Source: Corylus avellana (Eukaryota; Streptophyta; Magnoliopsida; Fagales; Betulaceae). From it: a DNA stretch of 64,000 nucleotides. Both the position numbers and the translations under genes were made by a program. Every line of letters begins with the position of its first letter. Position 1 is the stretch's first letter. The notes beneath the pieces are model-generated. The model was not told where the DNA came from. It saw nothing but the letters and a program-made list of their open reading frames with translations, and searched no databases. Positions 33,155 through 45,107 of the stretch are shown piece by piece. The stretch spans positions 10,070,254-10,134,253 of the forward strand of contig NC_081546.1 of the NCBI RefSeq assembly GCF_901000735.1. The letters run 5' to 3'.

Positions 33155-35876
33155 TCCAAAACCTGGATTAAGAAATTTTCTTCGTCATCATCCATGTCGT
33201 TCATTGGGATACATTTGCAAATTAGGAAGAAGAAGATTGGGTCTCAAGGTTGGAGAAGGAGAAGGGTGGATGAGAGATGAGTCATCAAGCAAGTTTCTTT
33301 TTTGTTGGATTGAATGGGACATTCAGATGGTGGAAATATTCAAAAGTTTGTTTACCGTAAAACATGGCTTCTACCAAAACAAACCCACACCCACAAGGGG
33401 AGGGAAAGAGAGAGATAAGCGGGTCCGGTCTATAATTAATAGAGATTGGCGGTTGATAGCTGAATTCTTGTGCTCGCTTTTACAAATTACAATCTTTTAT
33501 TTATTTTTTTTACATTATCTAATAATCACTTAGTACATTAATAATTAAATTGATTTAGACATGATAATTATTAGTAGAATCGCTCAGAAAAGATTGTTGA
33601 ACAAAAATCTTTACTTTTGAAAGAGACTATTCAAAAATCAAATCTTATATAGAGTTACTCAAGAAATAAGTAATTGGTCGCTCAGAAAAGAAAAAAAAAA
33701 AAAAAAAGGTAATTAGTCTATCATGACCATAAATAATCTACAAGGAGACACACATCATGGCGCAACTTGTGTCCAATTTGAGGACTGTGGGCCCATAATC
33801 CATTGAACATAATATAATGGATATTTTAGACGAGCGTTTAGCTAAATAAGTTAAATGATGCATTTTTTTGGTAAACAAAGTACAAAGCTTGAACCGTGCA
33901 TTTTTGTAAAAAATAGAAGACTTGTATCGCATCGACTTCAACCTTGGTCTGAACTCCGATCTGATTACCGAAACGCCTTTAACAATGACAAAAAACGTGA
34001 TTCATGAATTTGATAAGCAGTTAAAGGTAGGCAACAAAAGCATTTAGAGAAATTCTTCTAGGGTTAAAGGAGATTTTTTGAGAGGTGAGGGGAGCATTTG
34101 TCCCCTTTCAACCCTCCCAACCTGTGCCCTAAATGAGATCCACATTTGAAAAGTATTTTTTGCGAGATCTACACAAGAAATTTGTACGATAAGCTTTTTA
34201 GTGTGTTGTGTCTTCAAAGAGACAAACACCAAACATACTTTTTTTTAAGCAAAAAAAGAGTAAAGACTAACTTATTAAAAAATTAAGAAAAATAGATAAG
34301 TTGCCTTGCAGACACCCCGCAATCTGGTAGGGGTGGCCGCTCAGCCATCTCAAACTTGTTGGTATGGCTATTGAACCACCTCTGTCCTATTAGGGTAGCC
34401 ACACGGTCTCCTATGAGCATGATAGAGGTGGCCATGCGACCACTCTCTTTACTTTGTTGGGGGTGGCCACCTCTCTAGTTTTTTGTTTTGTTAGTAAGAC
34501 CACTAGTACTCATTTCTGTATGATGTTTCCTAAGGAACAAAATTATTTTTTGTTTCCTTAACAAAATACACTCTACAATAGTTTCTATTACCTTTCCATA
34601 TACTATTAAAATATTATTTATTTATAAAATACAAATTCCTACCTACCCTTACATTTTTTATAAAATTCCAATACAATCCCCAATGAAAGGCAAATAGTGT
34701 GGAGATGAGAGATAAATATTTGTGTTAAAATATGAATAAAAAAGTTATAGGAAAGCTAAAGTACTTCTCAAATGCATTGAAAAACATTGTAACATTCCCA
34801 ATGCTTAGAAAAGCAATAAGGAACCTACTGTAAGATATTTTTTGTGATTTTTTTTTTAAATTTTCTCTATATAGAGGAAAGTGAATGAGCGATTGGGTAT
34901 CTGTTGTTAGTGCTCTAACAAGGTAACTTATACACATGAAAAAATTCACAAGTTTTCTCAAAAAATTCCTATAAAAAGGTTAGAAATTTTCTAAAAAGTG
35001 TAGTGTGTGTGTGTGTGTGAGTTTTTTTTTTTTTTGAAAAGTAATAATGAGCTTCTACACCTAAAAAAATTAACTTGTTTTATTAAAAATATTCCTAAGA
35101 AAAAGGTGAGAAATTTTCTACAGTCAATTGTGTTTTCTTTTCTGAAAAGTATTTGTATTTTGTATTTTGGAAAGTGTTTGCTTGGTAATTATTTTTTGAA
35201 GATTGTCTTTTTGTATTTGAAAAGAGAAGACTTTTCAAAATCCTTAACAAACATAGCCACCTGAATCCATGTAGGACCTATAATATAGTCGAAAAGACAT
35301 CTTCAGTTGCCTCCAAATTAATATTGCCTGAGATTGTAGTTGGTAGCAAGTACACAATATCAACCTTAGAAGGTCTTAATTCTATTTCTAAACATTTTTC
35401 ACTTAATTAAGGCATGTACACATATTATACTAATTACAAAGACTACAACTAATACAATATCTATTGACTTGTGAGGCTGCAAAAACTATGAATCAACAGA
35501 CTTTAAGTAAATTGACAAGAAAATTAATTTTGAAATAATGCACTTTTAACTTTTGAGAGTTCCTGAGTTGACCTTCATTTTTGTTGCTGCAAAAGTATGA
35601 GAAAGATGATCAAAATTCCTCAAGTGCAAGGCAACAAAAGCATATCTGTGATAAGTTTCACACAGTCCTAATGCCGAAAAACCATCTTGCCACTAAGCTT
35701 TCCAAAAGGTCTCACGTTAATCCAAAGTCAGATTTGATGCTCATTTGCCTGATTCTCTGGCGGCTTCTTTGAAATACTGTGATGCACATTTAAGTGATGA
35801 TTGACTCAGTCAAAGGAACTTGAGGCAAATGTGGATCATCTATATCTGCTCTGAGAGAAGTCAATCTCTGGTGCCT
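33155..35876. other. Non-coding region, decayed repeats
   Basis: AT-rich with poly-A/T runs. 34310-34480 carries several GGGGTGGCC(G/A) motifs also found at 59818-59900, probably from a Mutator-like family. I see no gene. Confidence 0.5.
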
Positions 35877-37157
35877 CTACTGTTCCTGAGCTTTCCTACG
35901 ATTGGCCTCAAGAATAATGAGGAGAGCAGTAATGTCAACAGGGCTTACCCCACCCACCTTGCTTGCTTGCCCAATGGTTTGCGGCCTGACCTGTAAAGCA
36001 GGAGAAAGCAACGACAATTCAACACTTGGTATCTTCAACAAGATTTTATTTGCAATTAGGAGTTCAAATTTATGCTAATGCAGTTCCAAACAAATACCAT
36101 GAGGAAAATCAATTATGCTACTAGTTAAATAAACAAAGTTATCATACAAACCTTGGACAGTTTCTCACGTGCTTCAAGAGACAAAGTTGTCATTGCATAG
36201 TAATCCAAGTCCTCTGGAATTGGTTTATGTTGTTTATGGACCATCTACAAATAAGAAATAAACAAAGGACACAATAAAATTCTCAACATTCAATGCAATG
36301 ATGAAGAAGGGAGATGGTCAAGTATCTTTTTCACTAAATTATATTTTTTAATTTATATTCTTACTTCCCGAACTTTTTGAAAATTAACAAAATATGTTAT
36401 TTTCAATTATATATCATAATTTGTTATGTCATTAATGTATAACTTCTAAACTTAAAACTCTTCCACCCATATTTAAGATGATACTTTATTAACTTATTAA
36501 TTCACATATTCATAGTTGGACGATACATAATGGGGTCAATTAGCTTGTGACATATAGTCTAGCCAGCCAATAATTACTCGTTCAAGTAGACTATTGATAT
36601 TAGCATCACATTGATATGTGTGCATGACATAAAACATAATCTGGATTCATGTAAGTTTAGTTTTATTCCTTCATGTTCCGTGTAATATGTGCAAAGTTCA
36701 AGTCCTATATAAGATGCAGGTACCACCATATTGTGTCATGCAACTACAAGATGCAAGCCAACCCTCGATCTACAATTACATATAATATATATATAACCTT
36801 GTACATCTTGAAAAGATTTCCTAGCTCTGCCACTGATTCAATGCCCAAAATGGTAGGTTATTCCAAAAAGGGAATAAAATGATATGAGTTAAAGTGATTC
36901 AGAAAATTTTACGTAAACCAAACAACATTTATTACTCACCTATTGAAGTTGGTTTTGTTGCCGCATAATGAAGCCTTCATACTTGATATCAATCTCAACA
37001 CATTCTTTCTCCACTCTAGACAAGAGTTCATTCCCAAAACCATGTTTATCAAGAACTTTATATGGCACGTGCGGCTTCTTCAGAAGACTCTTCAGTGCTG
37101 AAGAGTCCTTTACAGGCTGACTAGATAGGTGAGTCACATCGGTAGCCAAATCTTCTC
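35877..37157 (-). pseudogene. MnmG/GidA tRNA-modification enzyme, last three exons only
   Basis: Three minus-strand exons: 37157-36940, 36244-36152 and 35990-35877, with GT-AG introns. They encode the C-terminal domain of the FAD-dependent enzyme that (with MnmE) makes 5-carboxymethylaminomethyluridine at tRNA wobble position 34 in organelles. Seen: [15 protein letters not shown], then [20 protein letters not shown], then [17 protein letters not shown] and a stop. The FAD-binding N-terminal two thirds are absent; nothing upstream to 39.4 kb supplies them. The last codon of the first exon is TAG where the frame and the family expect Gln (CAG), a nonsense change at the splice border (36940-36942). 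It is therefore a truncated pseudogene or gene fragment. Confidence 0.85.
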
Positions 37158-37854
37158 CTGAGATTAAAACAGAGAATAATAACCAACTTGGGTTTCCCAA
37201 ATAAATCCCCACAGTCAATAAGCAGCCCAATTAATTTTACTCATAAATAAATTAGTCGTGTTAATATTAATGTTTCATTAAGGATCAAGCTCATGTAGAC
37301 TAAAACTTGATGCAGAAAACAATCATTAGATACTTGAGAAATGTGTGGAACATGAGTCTTACAGCTCAAGCAAAACTAGCAGCCACGTTTTCAGCATTCC
37401 TATTTAAGATCATATTGGATCGATTGTACCCCTAGATTCCATAGGATACGAAGTATCTCCCTCCTATCTAGACTAAGTTCTATTCAAGGCTGAGCACCAA
37501 AAAACAATATGGTGGCAGAAAACCACAAATAAACTCACTGGTTGGTAGTACACTGGCACAAAATCAAAGGCCAAGCACCAAAAATAATGGTAGAAAACCA
37601 CAAACAAGCACACTGGAAGCAAATCATAAGCAGAAAACCACAAGCTGCTCAGAAACAACACTGCACAAAAATGTGAGAACAGATGGGCAGCACACTGGCA
37701 CAAAGAAGAACACACAGCACTTATAAACGAGGAGGCCCCATGCAGCGAACAAGCCAAAAAAAAAAAAAAAAAAAACCAAACTCCAAAATACCGAAATACC
37801 AAAACACTAAAATACCAAACTCCAAGAATGTACCAAATACCAAAGACCAAACAC

Positions 37855-39400
37855 TGTCAGGGTTTATGCTCTAAAAAGCCAATTCCAATTGTATGACATT
37901 ATAGCTTATTAAATAAAGTTGTTTATTTTCTTAATTATACAAGAACATTAGGATTATTATATTTTACATATGCATATTATTTTGTATATATACATGTACT
38001 CCTCAAGTTATATTGACCATGAATTGAGGTATGTTAATGTGATTATTGGGCAAAAAATCTAAACCATAAAAGTTGTAAAGTTGTAACTCATAAAATATTA
38101 TTCGTAGTCAGTAATGGAATTGGACATTCCATTTCATAAGACTATAACATACCAATCATGATGATTTATTTTGAGGAGGGAAGTGAAGAGTTCTAATTGA
38201 TATGTTGGTGCAGTAACAATGCACGGAACATACCACGCGAGTTGTTGTTTTATATATAATTGCTGTCAAAATGAAAAACTTGAAATCACAACAATTTATA
38301 ACATCGACTCTCAATCCTGAGAGGAATGTGCACTCATGTCAAGTGAGAGTTACTTTGATACATTTAGGAGTGAGATCTATTACAGACAAAATCTCGGTGT
38401 GCTAGGTGATCATATGTAGCAATGTATGAACATAATTCCTGAAGATGGAATTCATAATCCTTTGATTTAATCAAAGCGACATGAAATATCCATTTGAGAT
38501 AAATTTAATGGGAATTAATTATTCTAAATCTTTGGCCAAAATGTCTTAGTAAGGAGTTGCTAAAATAAAATGCACTAAAGGTGTGTTTGGGATTACGATT
38601 TTGCAAGAATAATATATGTTTTTAAAAGATATCGCAAAATATAAGATATTTGGCATTGAGATTTAAAAAGCACTTAATCTAAAATAGTAAAAAAAAAACA
38701 AAATAAGCGATTTCTATAAGCAGGTTAGGGACTGCTTATTTGAAAAAAGTGCGAATTTAAACTAAATCACGATTTCGCATAACAAATATTTCATAAAAAA
38801 ATATTTTTTAACATGTTTTATCAAACGCCTTTGCGATTTTAAAAAGTAGCGATATCAAAAACGCAATTTTTAAAATTGCACTTATTGAAACCGCAATCCC
38901 AAACGGACCCTAAATGAAATATGATTTCTAGAGTACAAGAACAATCAAGAAATTCAATCGAGTACTCAAGGATTAAGAGAGAGTGAAATAAAGTGATAGT
39001 TTATTTTATGACTTTAATTCGATTATGAATTTTCATGGAGAGGTCAATTGCAATTATAAGATGTCAATGGGAGTTCTGATTAATCAAAATAAATACTTGA
39101 GTTCAATTACAATTTTTTAGTGCAATGAATTGTAATTAATAGTAACGTAGGACAAGTCATGAGATGATAAGTGTCCTAGGCCTCTTAGAGCTCATTTTTA
39201 TTTTCCCTTTAGGACCATTCTCAAGTTGATTATAATCCCTTATTGGGCTTTACCTAATTACACAACGAGAACCCTTGTGGCCGTGTATAATGGTTGGAGT
39301 ATTTAGGTTTTTCAAGTCTTTGACAAGGAAACTTAGTCATACGTCAACTTGGAAACACAAGCCTATTTAAAGGCGTCTTGTGTAGGCATTTGAGCCAACA
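37855..39400. mobile_element. Possible large LTR, interrupted by a MITE
   Basis: TGTCAGGGTTTATGCTCTAAAAAGCC at 37855 resembles the start of a common plant LTR, and GCCTATTTAAAGGCG near 39362 looks like its TATA region, with a possible CCAACA end near 39400. I see no second copy or target duplication in the window, so the limits are tentative. 37158-37854 is non-coding. Confidence 0.35.
38579..38910. mobile_element. Tourist-like MITE
   Basis: The ends are AGGTGTGTTTGGGATTACG and CGCAATCCCAAACGGACCC, imperfect inverted repeats, flanked by TAA at 38576-38578 and 38911-38913. It is 332 bp. A deleted relative lies at 43315-43440. Confidence 0.8.
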
Positions 39401-39420
39401 CTCTTGCTCTCATTATAAAA

Positions 39421-40203
39421 TTGAGAAGAAGGTTTAGAAACCCTAGTCTACACGCGTGGATTGAGTTTGGAGCAAACGGAATCACATCACCCCCATCACC
39501 TAGCCTAGCCAATTCTAGGTATGGACTGGCAGGTTCTGAGTTTCCTAGTAAAAAGAATAATAAGGCCAAGGGGATAAATATTGTTGATGTTGTTATGGGT
39601 TCAGTTGCAGGGGTAGCCATTCTGATAGGCCTTTTTGTGGTTGTAATCTTTAGGCAAAGGAAGAAAGCTGTTGGAACAGGAAAAATAGTGGAGGGTTCAT
39701 TGGTGGCATTTGGGTACAGAGACTTGCGAAATGCCACCAAAAATTTATCGGACAAGTTGGGGGGAGGAGCCTTTGGTTCTGTTTTCAAAGGGACGTTATC
39801 CGATTCAACGCTCATAGCAGTCAAGAAACTTGAAAGCATCAGCCAAGGAGGGAAGCAATTCCGCACAGAAGTCAGAACAATCGCGACAGTGAACCATTTA
39901 AATCTTGTTCGTCTTCATGGGTTCTGCTCTGAAGGTACTAGAAAGTTGCTGGTGTATGATTATATGCCAAATGGCTCTTTAGAGTCTCATCTTTTCCATG
40001 AAAAATTTTTGGACTAAAAAACAAGATACTAGATTGCTATTGGAACAGCTAGAGGGTTGACTTATCTCCACGAGAAGTGCAGAGAGTGCATCATACACCG
40101 TGACATAAACTAGAAAACATTCTTCTTGATGCCTATTTATGTCCAAAAGTGGCAGATTTTGGCCTGGCCAAGCTTGTTGGGCGGGAATTCAGCCGAGTCC
40201 TGA
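39421..40203 (+). pseudogene. Receptor-like kinase fragment (G-type lectin class), broken
   Basis: The 39421-40017 frame holds a transmembrane segment (VVMGSVAGVAILIGLFVVV), a juxtamembrane region, the glycine loop LGGGAFGSVFKG, the ATP-binding Lys in IAVKKLE, and kinase subdomains to YDYMPNGSLESHLF. A stop at 40015-40017 replaces the expected Trp of the next motif. Past it, in changing frames, come IAIGTARGLTYLHEKC, the catalytic-loop start IIHRD, and an activation-segment ADFGLAKL. The homology then ends near 40203. The extracellular lectin domains and the kinase C-lobe are missing. Closest by eye to S-domain kinases of the At2g19130 type. Confidence 0.85.
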
Positions 40204-40335
40204 CAACCGAGAGTTCAATTTGGGTTGGAGATCTCTTGAATCTGCAACAACTCTCAGGAGATGATTCTAATGGGAGGAGCTTTTCATTTTCCTTTTCAAT
40301 CTTTTTCTTGTTTCGTTGATTTCTATGCTTTGAAA

Positions 40336-40497
40336 TAGACGAGCTTGAGCTCAAGCTCGAGCAAGGTTTAGACCCTATCGAGCGGAGCTCGAGCAGCGAA
40401 GTCAGGCTTGACTCGAGTTCGAGCCTGACTCAAAAATAAACGAGCTGAGCCTGGACAGCCCAAGCTCGCCCAAACTCGGCTCGTTTACACCCCTTGA
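40336..40497. repeat. GAGCTCGAGC-rich dispersed repeat, copy 1
   Basis: Dense in CTCGAGC/GAGCTCG palindromic cores and ending AACTCGGCTCGTTTACACCCCT. A second copy lies at 44667-44846 with the same order of motifs. The ending is typical of a transposon terminus; the class is not clear. Confidence 0.65.
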
Positions 40498-40801
40498 TAC
40501 ATAACCTAAATCCCCACCCATTGATGTAAAAAGTCACATAGAATTAACAATAACAAAGCCCCGAACATGTATGGTAATCTCCATAAAACAGACGAGCTTT
40601 CAAAGGATACTCTAATTAACAATAACAATATATTTAAGTTCACGTGTGAATGAACTTCCAAAGGATACTCTACTTATGTCCTATACCACATAAAACAGAT
40701 GAGGCAGCAAAGTTGTTGACAGCCCTTGTATCTAAATATAGCATCATGAATGAAGAAAAAGAAAAGGAAAAAAGCTCTGAACCAGATAAAGAATCAGCAT
40801 A

Positions 40802-42262
40802 CCATAGGTCGAGTAAACACTGAGTAAACAGTGTTATCATGGCCAGAGCAAATATTTGCGCCTTGCTACGAATATCCCAGACCTAAACATTGTTGTTCCA
40901 TCAAATCATAAAATCATCTTTCTGGTCCCAACTTACCAAGAACTAAAAACACACACACAATCATTGTAGTCAGAAGCTAAAAATATAGCAATTGTTATGA
41001 GAGAAGTTCTATGAACTTCTATCATACTGATAAACCACATACCCGGCAGACAGAATCACGTCCCCCAGCGAGCAAAATGTCAATAGTGGGTTGAAGAGCC
41101 AAGCAATAAACACCACTTAGATGACCATGATAAGACCGGATAACCTAAACAACAATAAATATATTCTTAACAACCAGAATTACTAATACAATAGAGCATT
41201 GAACATTTGAATTTATATAGAGGTTCTGACCTTATTCTGTTCAAGGTCCCAACATTTAACTTGTTTATCATCACCAGCAGAAAACATGTATGTATGTTTG
41301 CTGCTGACAGCAAGGCCTGCAAAATAAAACACATTTTTTACCATGTTAGTTCTCGAGTAATATGGCCATTAACCATACCATAGTTAGCCAATGGAATTTG
41401 ACGTACCATGAAAAATTCGTAAGGAACTGGCCTCGTATTTGTTCAATATGTCCTGTTAGTGTGAGTTTTAGCCTTCCACTTCCCACATCCCATATCTTGT
41501 CAATCAAAAATCAAATGGGAAAAAAACCTCAGTAGTTGTGCCTTACAATGAAATGCCAACTCTCTTATGAGAGAAAGATAGATCACAAGGTATAAAATAT
41601 TGGGGGACATTGGGATTATTGCATAACCATATTCAGTTTTCAAATCTCAGAAATATTACTTATCAAAAAAAGTCTTCCGTTTGTAAATCTCAAAAATACG
41701 GAATTCGTTTAGCAAAACTTTTTAGAGGGTGTTTTTTGTTTCTTGTTTAGAAAAAAGTGTTTTAATTTGACAGAAAGGTGAAAATAGTTTTGAGTGTTTT
41801 GTGTTTTAAGTTGCTTGTTAAGCTTGGGCAAAAAGTGTTGCCAAATAGACTCACCATCTCATGATCCATCCATTTTTGCAGTAACGGAGCTTTGGAATAC
41901 AGTTATTTTTTAGATGGGTCAACTTTGTCAAAAAAATTTACCATTTCCTGCCCAAGTTCTCCCAATACATTTCCAAGTTTACCACAAGCATGAGAAATAA
42001 ATTTTTAGAAAATGTTATGCTAGAGATATCAGGGACAGTAAATTTAATACAACAAAAACCAGAAGACAAATTATGAAGGGTATCAAAGCAAGGTCAAATG
42101 ATTATGATATCAAATCCTTAGAACAACTCTCTAGAACTAATTTGGATTAACTGAATTGAAGCTGGATACCTTGATTGTGCGATCTGCAGAGCCAGTACAA
42201 AACCATGTATTACTAGGATCAAATGCAATAGATCTCACCCATCCCAAGTGGCCACTGATGAC
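40802..42262 (-). pseudogene. PRL1: PRL1 (PLRG1-type WD40 splicing factor) fragment
   Basis: Five minus-strand exons of the WD40 propeller: 42262-42170 ([18 protein letters not shown]), 41495-41432 (IWDVGSGRLKLTLTGHIEQ), 41316-41231 ([20 protein letters not shown]), 41144-41043 ([19 protein letters not shown]), and 40882 to about 40802 (VWDIRSKAQIFAL). PRL1 is a nuclear WD40 protein of the MOS4/NTC spliceosome complex. In the last exon about four bases are missing after FAL, so the next WD repeat is out of frame. The second exon ends at a GC instead of GT donor. The N-terminal half and the last repeats are absent. Retained introns exclude a processed copy. Confidence 0.87.
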
Positions 42263-42499
42263 CTACAAAATGAAATTGAAAAGTGTTACAATGGCTTAAA
42301 ACCAACATTAGCAACATATTCAGTTAACAAACACAATCAAAGAAGTCAGCCTGCAAAGAGGAGCAAGCCAACCTAACTTGTAAGCCAGGCAAGGCCAAAC
42401 TAATGAAAATGAGTTATGAATCACTACTTATTATAGTTAGTAGAGCAATATGAACTTCCAATACTTTTTTCCTTGGTTTTAGCTGCCTAGCTAGACACT

Positions 42500-42506
42500 C
42501 ACACTG

Positions 42507-42545
<39 letters not shown>

Positions 42546-43440
42546 AATAATAAGAAATATTTGATGTTATCACTAATTATTATATAATCATGTGGTATAT
42601 CTGCAATCAATGCATTATAATTAGATATTTTATTCTTAGAAAACGTATATCACATGATCTTAGATGTAAGATAGTATTAATATAGATTGTGAGATAATAT
42701 GATCATATAATTTAAGTATGAATGTATGACTATTAGATTATGAGGAATTTAGGACTTAGAGTTTCAGCATTACCATTAAATTAAAATTAAATGATTAATA
42801 ATTAAGTAACTAATGTGTTTCTTATAATTTATATATTATAATCACAATTTGCAATAAGTAAAAACTTAACAATTTTTACTTCTCGCAAATTGTTTCGTAA
42901 ACAATTCATCATATTACATTATGAGAAATTTAGGACTTAGAGTTTGAGCATTATTATTAGATTAAAATTAAATTATTAATAATTAAGTAACTAATGTGTT
43001 TTTTTTATAATTTATACATTATAATCACAATTTGTAGTAAGTAAAAATTTAACAATTTGAATTTAAATCATATATATGTCATGAATCGTGATCATGGGAT
43101 CATAAAATATAAGTATATAAAAATTAATATTGACCCATATAATGATACAATCATATAAGTATATAAATGTTTACATATAAGATACAATATATATTAATAT
43201 TGACATTATATATTTGACCCGTGTTAAGCATTAACATTTTAACATATTAACTAAATAATACTATATGTAATATGATAATAGTGATTAGTGTGTGTGAGTG
43301 TGTGACATAAAGCGTTTTACGTTGTGATTTAAAAAATATTTAATCTAAAATAAGAAAAAAAAAAATTCGCGATTGAATAAAACACAATTTTTAAAATCGT
43401 AATTATTGAAATTGAAATAACAAACTAACCCTAAATAATA
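42500..43440. repeat. AT-rich block with a ~181-bp-spaced tandem duplication
   Basis: A (TA)n run is at 42510-42541. A block with GGAATTTAGGACTTAGAGTTT at 42743 recurs at 42924 (GAAATTTAGGACTTAGAG) and continues in parallel for about 145 bp. 43315-43440 is a deleted relative of the MITE at 38579. No gene. Confidence 0.6.
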
Positions 43441-43749
43441 CTACATAACACAATTTTTATTCCTAATTTCTAAATTTTGAATTTTGAATTTTTTATTGAA
43501 TTTAATCGTAGCCGTCCAATTTAATTGAGTTTAATCTTCGCTGTTGAATTTGATCTATGTAAACCAATTTGAAAACGTATATATTATCAATGGATCATAT
43601 TGAACAAGCACACCAGATCTAAGTAGAGACAGCCACATGGAATAAGCTTTTTGGTAAAACGAATCAAACCGTTAATATTTAAAATTTAATTATTTTTTCA
43701 AATCCAACGGTTGTAAATTAGAGAACCGAAATTTAACCTAAATCTATCA

Positions 43750-44008
43750 TCTCTGAATCTCTGATCTCTCCATTCTCACGACTCGCCTCTCAGTCTCCAC
43801 CACCATCCTCCTCGCCTCCATTCTCACGACTCTCGGCTCCTACCACTCCCCCAGTGCCCCCAACAGCAACCACCACCACCACCGCAGCAACCACACACCT
43901 CGACGTGCCCGGTTTCCAGGAACTTGCCGCTGCCAACCCCGCTGTCCACGCCGCTCTCGGAGGTCGTTTCACTCTCGCAGTACGCCGCGGATCGGAGGCA
44001 GAGGAGGT
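43750..44008 (+). other. Candidate 5'-UTR exon of eIF2-gamma
   Basis: A sharp rise in GC, CT-rich leader-like sequence and a donor-like GAGGAG|GTGATAAG at 44008/44009. An acceptor-like TTTTAG lies at 45091-45096, just before the eIF2-gamma ATG. The exon could encode a short Thr/Ala-rich peptide from an ATG at 43854, but that frame does not join the downstream ATG frame, so I read it as untranslated. The proposed intron holds a solo LTR and the second GAGCTCGAGC repeat. Confidence 0.35.
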
Positions 44009-44247
44009 GATAAGATTTGTGGGTTTTTCTTTTCTTTTTGGTTTTTTTTTTCTCCGTTTCTTCTTGGGTGGTGGGTGGTTTGGGGTTTTGCCGTTTGATG
44101 TGTTTGTTTGGTTGCCCAGAAAAATGTGTAAATATTTTTGGATAGATAGGTATTGGGGTTTCTGTTTTTTTCTGAATTATGGTTTGTGTTTGATGAAATT
44201 AGAGCAGAAAAAGTATCTTCGTCTTATTAAACAGATGGGTGTTGGTC

Positions 44248-44486
44248 TGTAACAGAATACTTCTCTAGAACAAAGAATGGAAATGGAAAAGAAAAGAATC
44301 AACTCTTTATTGAATGGAATTGGCCAATTCGAGATGGCTAATCTCCTACAGTTTCTGCCAAAATGCAAAAGACTCCCCTCCTTTGCACTCCACCAGCCTT
44401 TATAAGGCTTAATCAGTTGAGGCAATTCTGTTTACAGTTTTAGTTCCAACTAACTACCATATCCACACGTGCACAATCTCCTAACA
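44248..44486 (-). mobile_element. Short solo LTR
   Basis: On the minus strand it reads TGTTAGGAGATTGTGCACG ... TTCTGTTACA (TG...CA, 239 bp), with a CCTTATAAAGG TATA core and AATAAAG signal in the order of an LTR. No internal region is attached. No clear target duplication. Confidence 0.5.
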
Positions 44487-44666
44487 GAATTACTACATTA
44501 ACTACATAACAGACTTCACTGCTCTTCCTTTCCAGCTCATCTTCTAAGCTCCACTTCACTGCCTGGCTCTGTTAGGAACTCCCTGTGACATGGTCTTTCA
44601 CATAATATTGAATTCTAGGATTGAATCATTTTTGCCAAATGCATGTACATATACATCCCAAAATTA

Positions 44667-44846
44667 ATCGAGCTTGAGCTCGAGCTTGACCAAAATAGAC
44701 GAGCTCGAGCTCGAACAGGGTTCCAACCCTATCGAGCCGAGCTCGAGCAACATTTCTAGGCTCGTGTCGAGCTCGAGCTCGAGCCTGGCCTCAAAGTAAA
44801 CGAGCTGAACCTGGACAAGCCAAGCTCGGCTCATTTACACCCCTAA
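44667..44846. repeat. GAGCTCGAGC-rich dispersed repeat, copy 2
   Basis: Same motif order as 40336-40497 (AGACGAGCTCGAGCTCG, CCTATCGAGCCGAGCTCG, GCTCGGCTCATTTACACCCCT), same orientation. Confidence 0.65.
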
Positions 44847-45107
44847 CTGGGTGCATAAAAAAGTTTCTTGATCAAATGTAAAATTATTACCCAAGTCTGG
44901 TTGTACTTTAGGAGCAGTGCATTAGTTGTTTTGAATAGTAGCTGACAAGCCTAGTGAAGAGATGTTCTCTGCTTAATAATGTCTGTGACATTTTATGGTG
45001 CAGTTTCTTGCATTTTATAAGCAAAAATACATTCACCACTTGCTCGTTGAACTTTGCCAGCAAATTGAAAAGTTCTTTCATCCAGGGAGCTTTTAGAAAC
45101 AGCCAAA

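Noticed and set aside
37473..37850. 125-residue Phe/Leu-rich minus-strand ORF
   Set aside because: Composition follows an imperfect CCAAA/ACCAC repeat on the other strand; no family match; likely coincidence.
43790..43972. Poly-Val/Gly minus-strand ORF
   Set aside because: Antisense of a Thr/Ala-rich CACCAC tract in the candidate eIF2-gamma leader exon.
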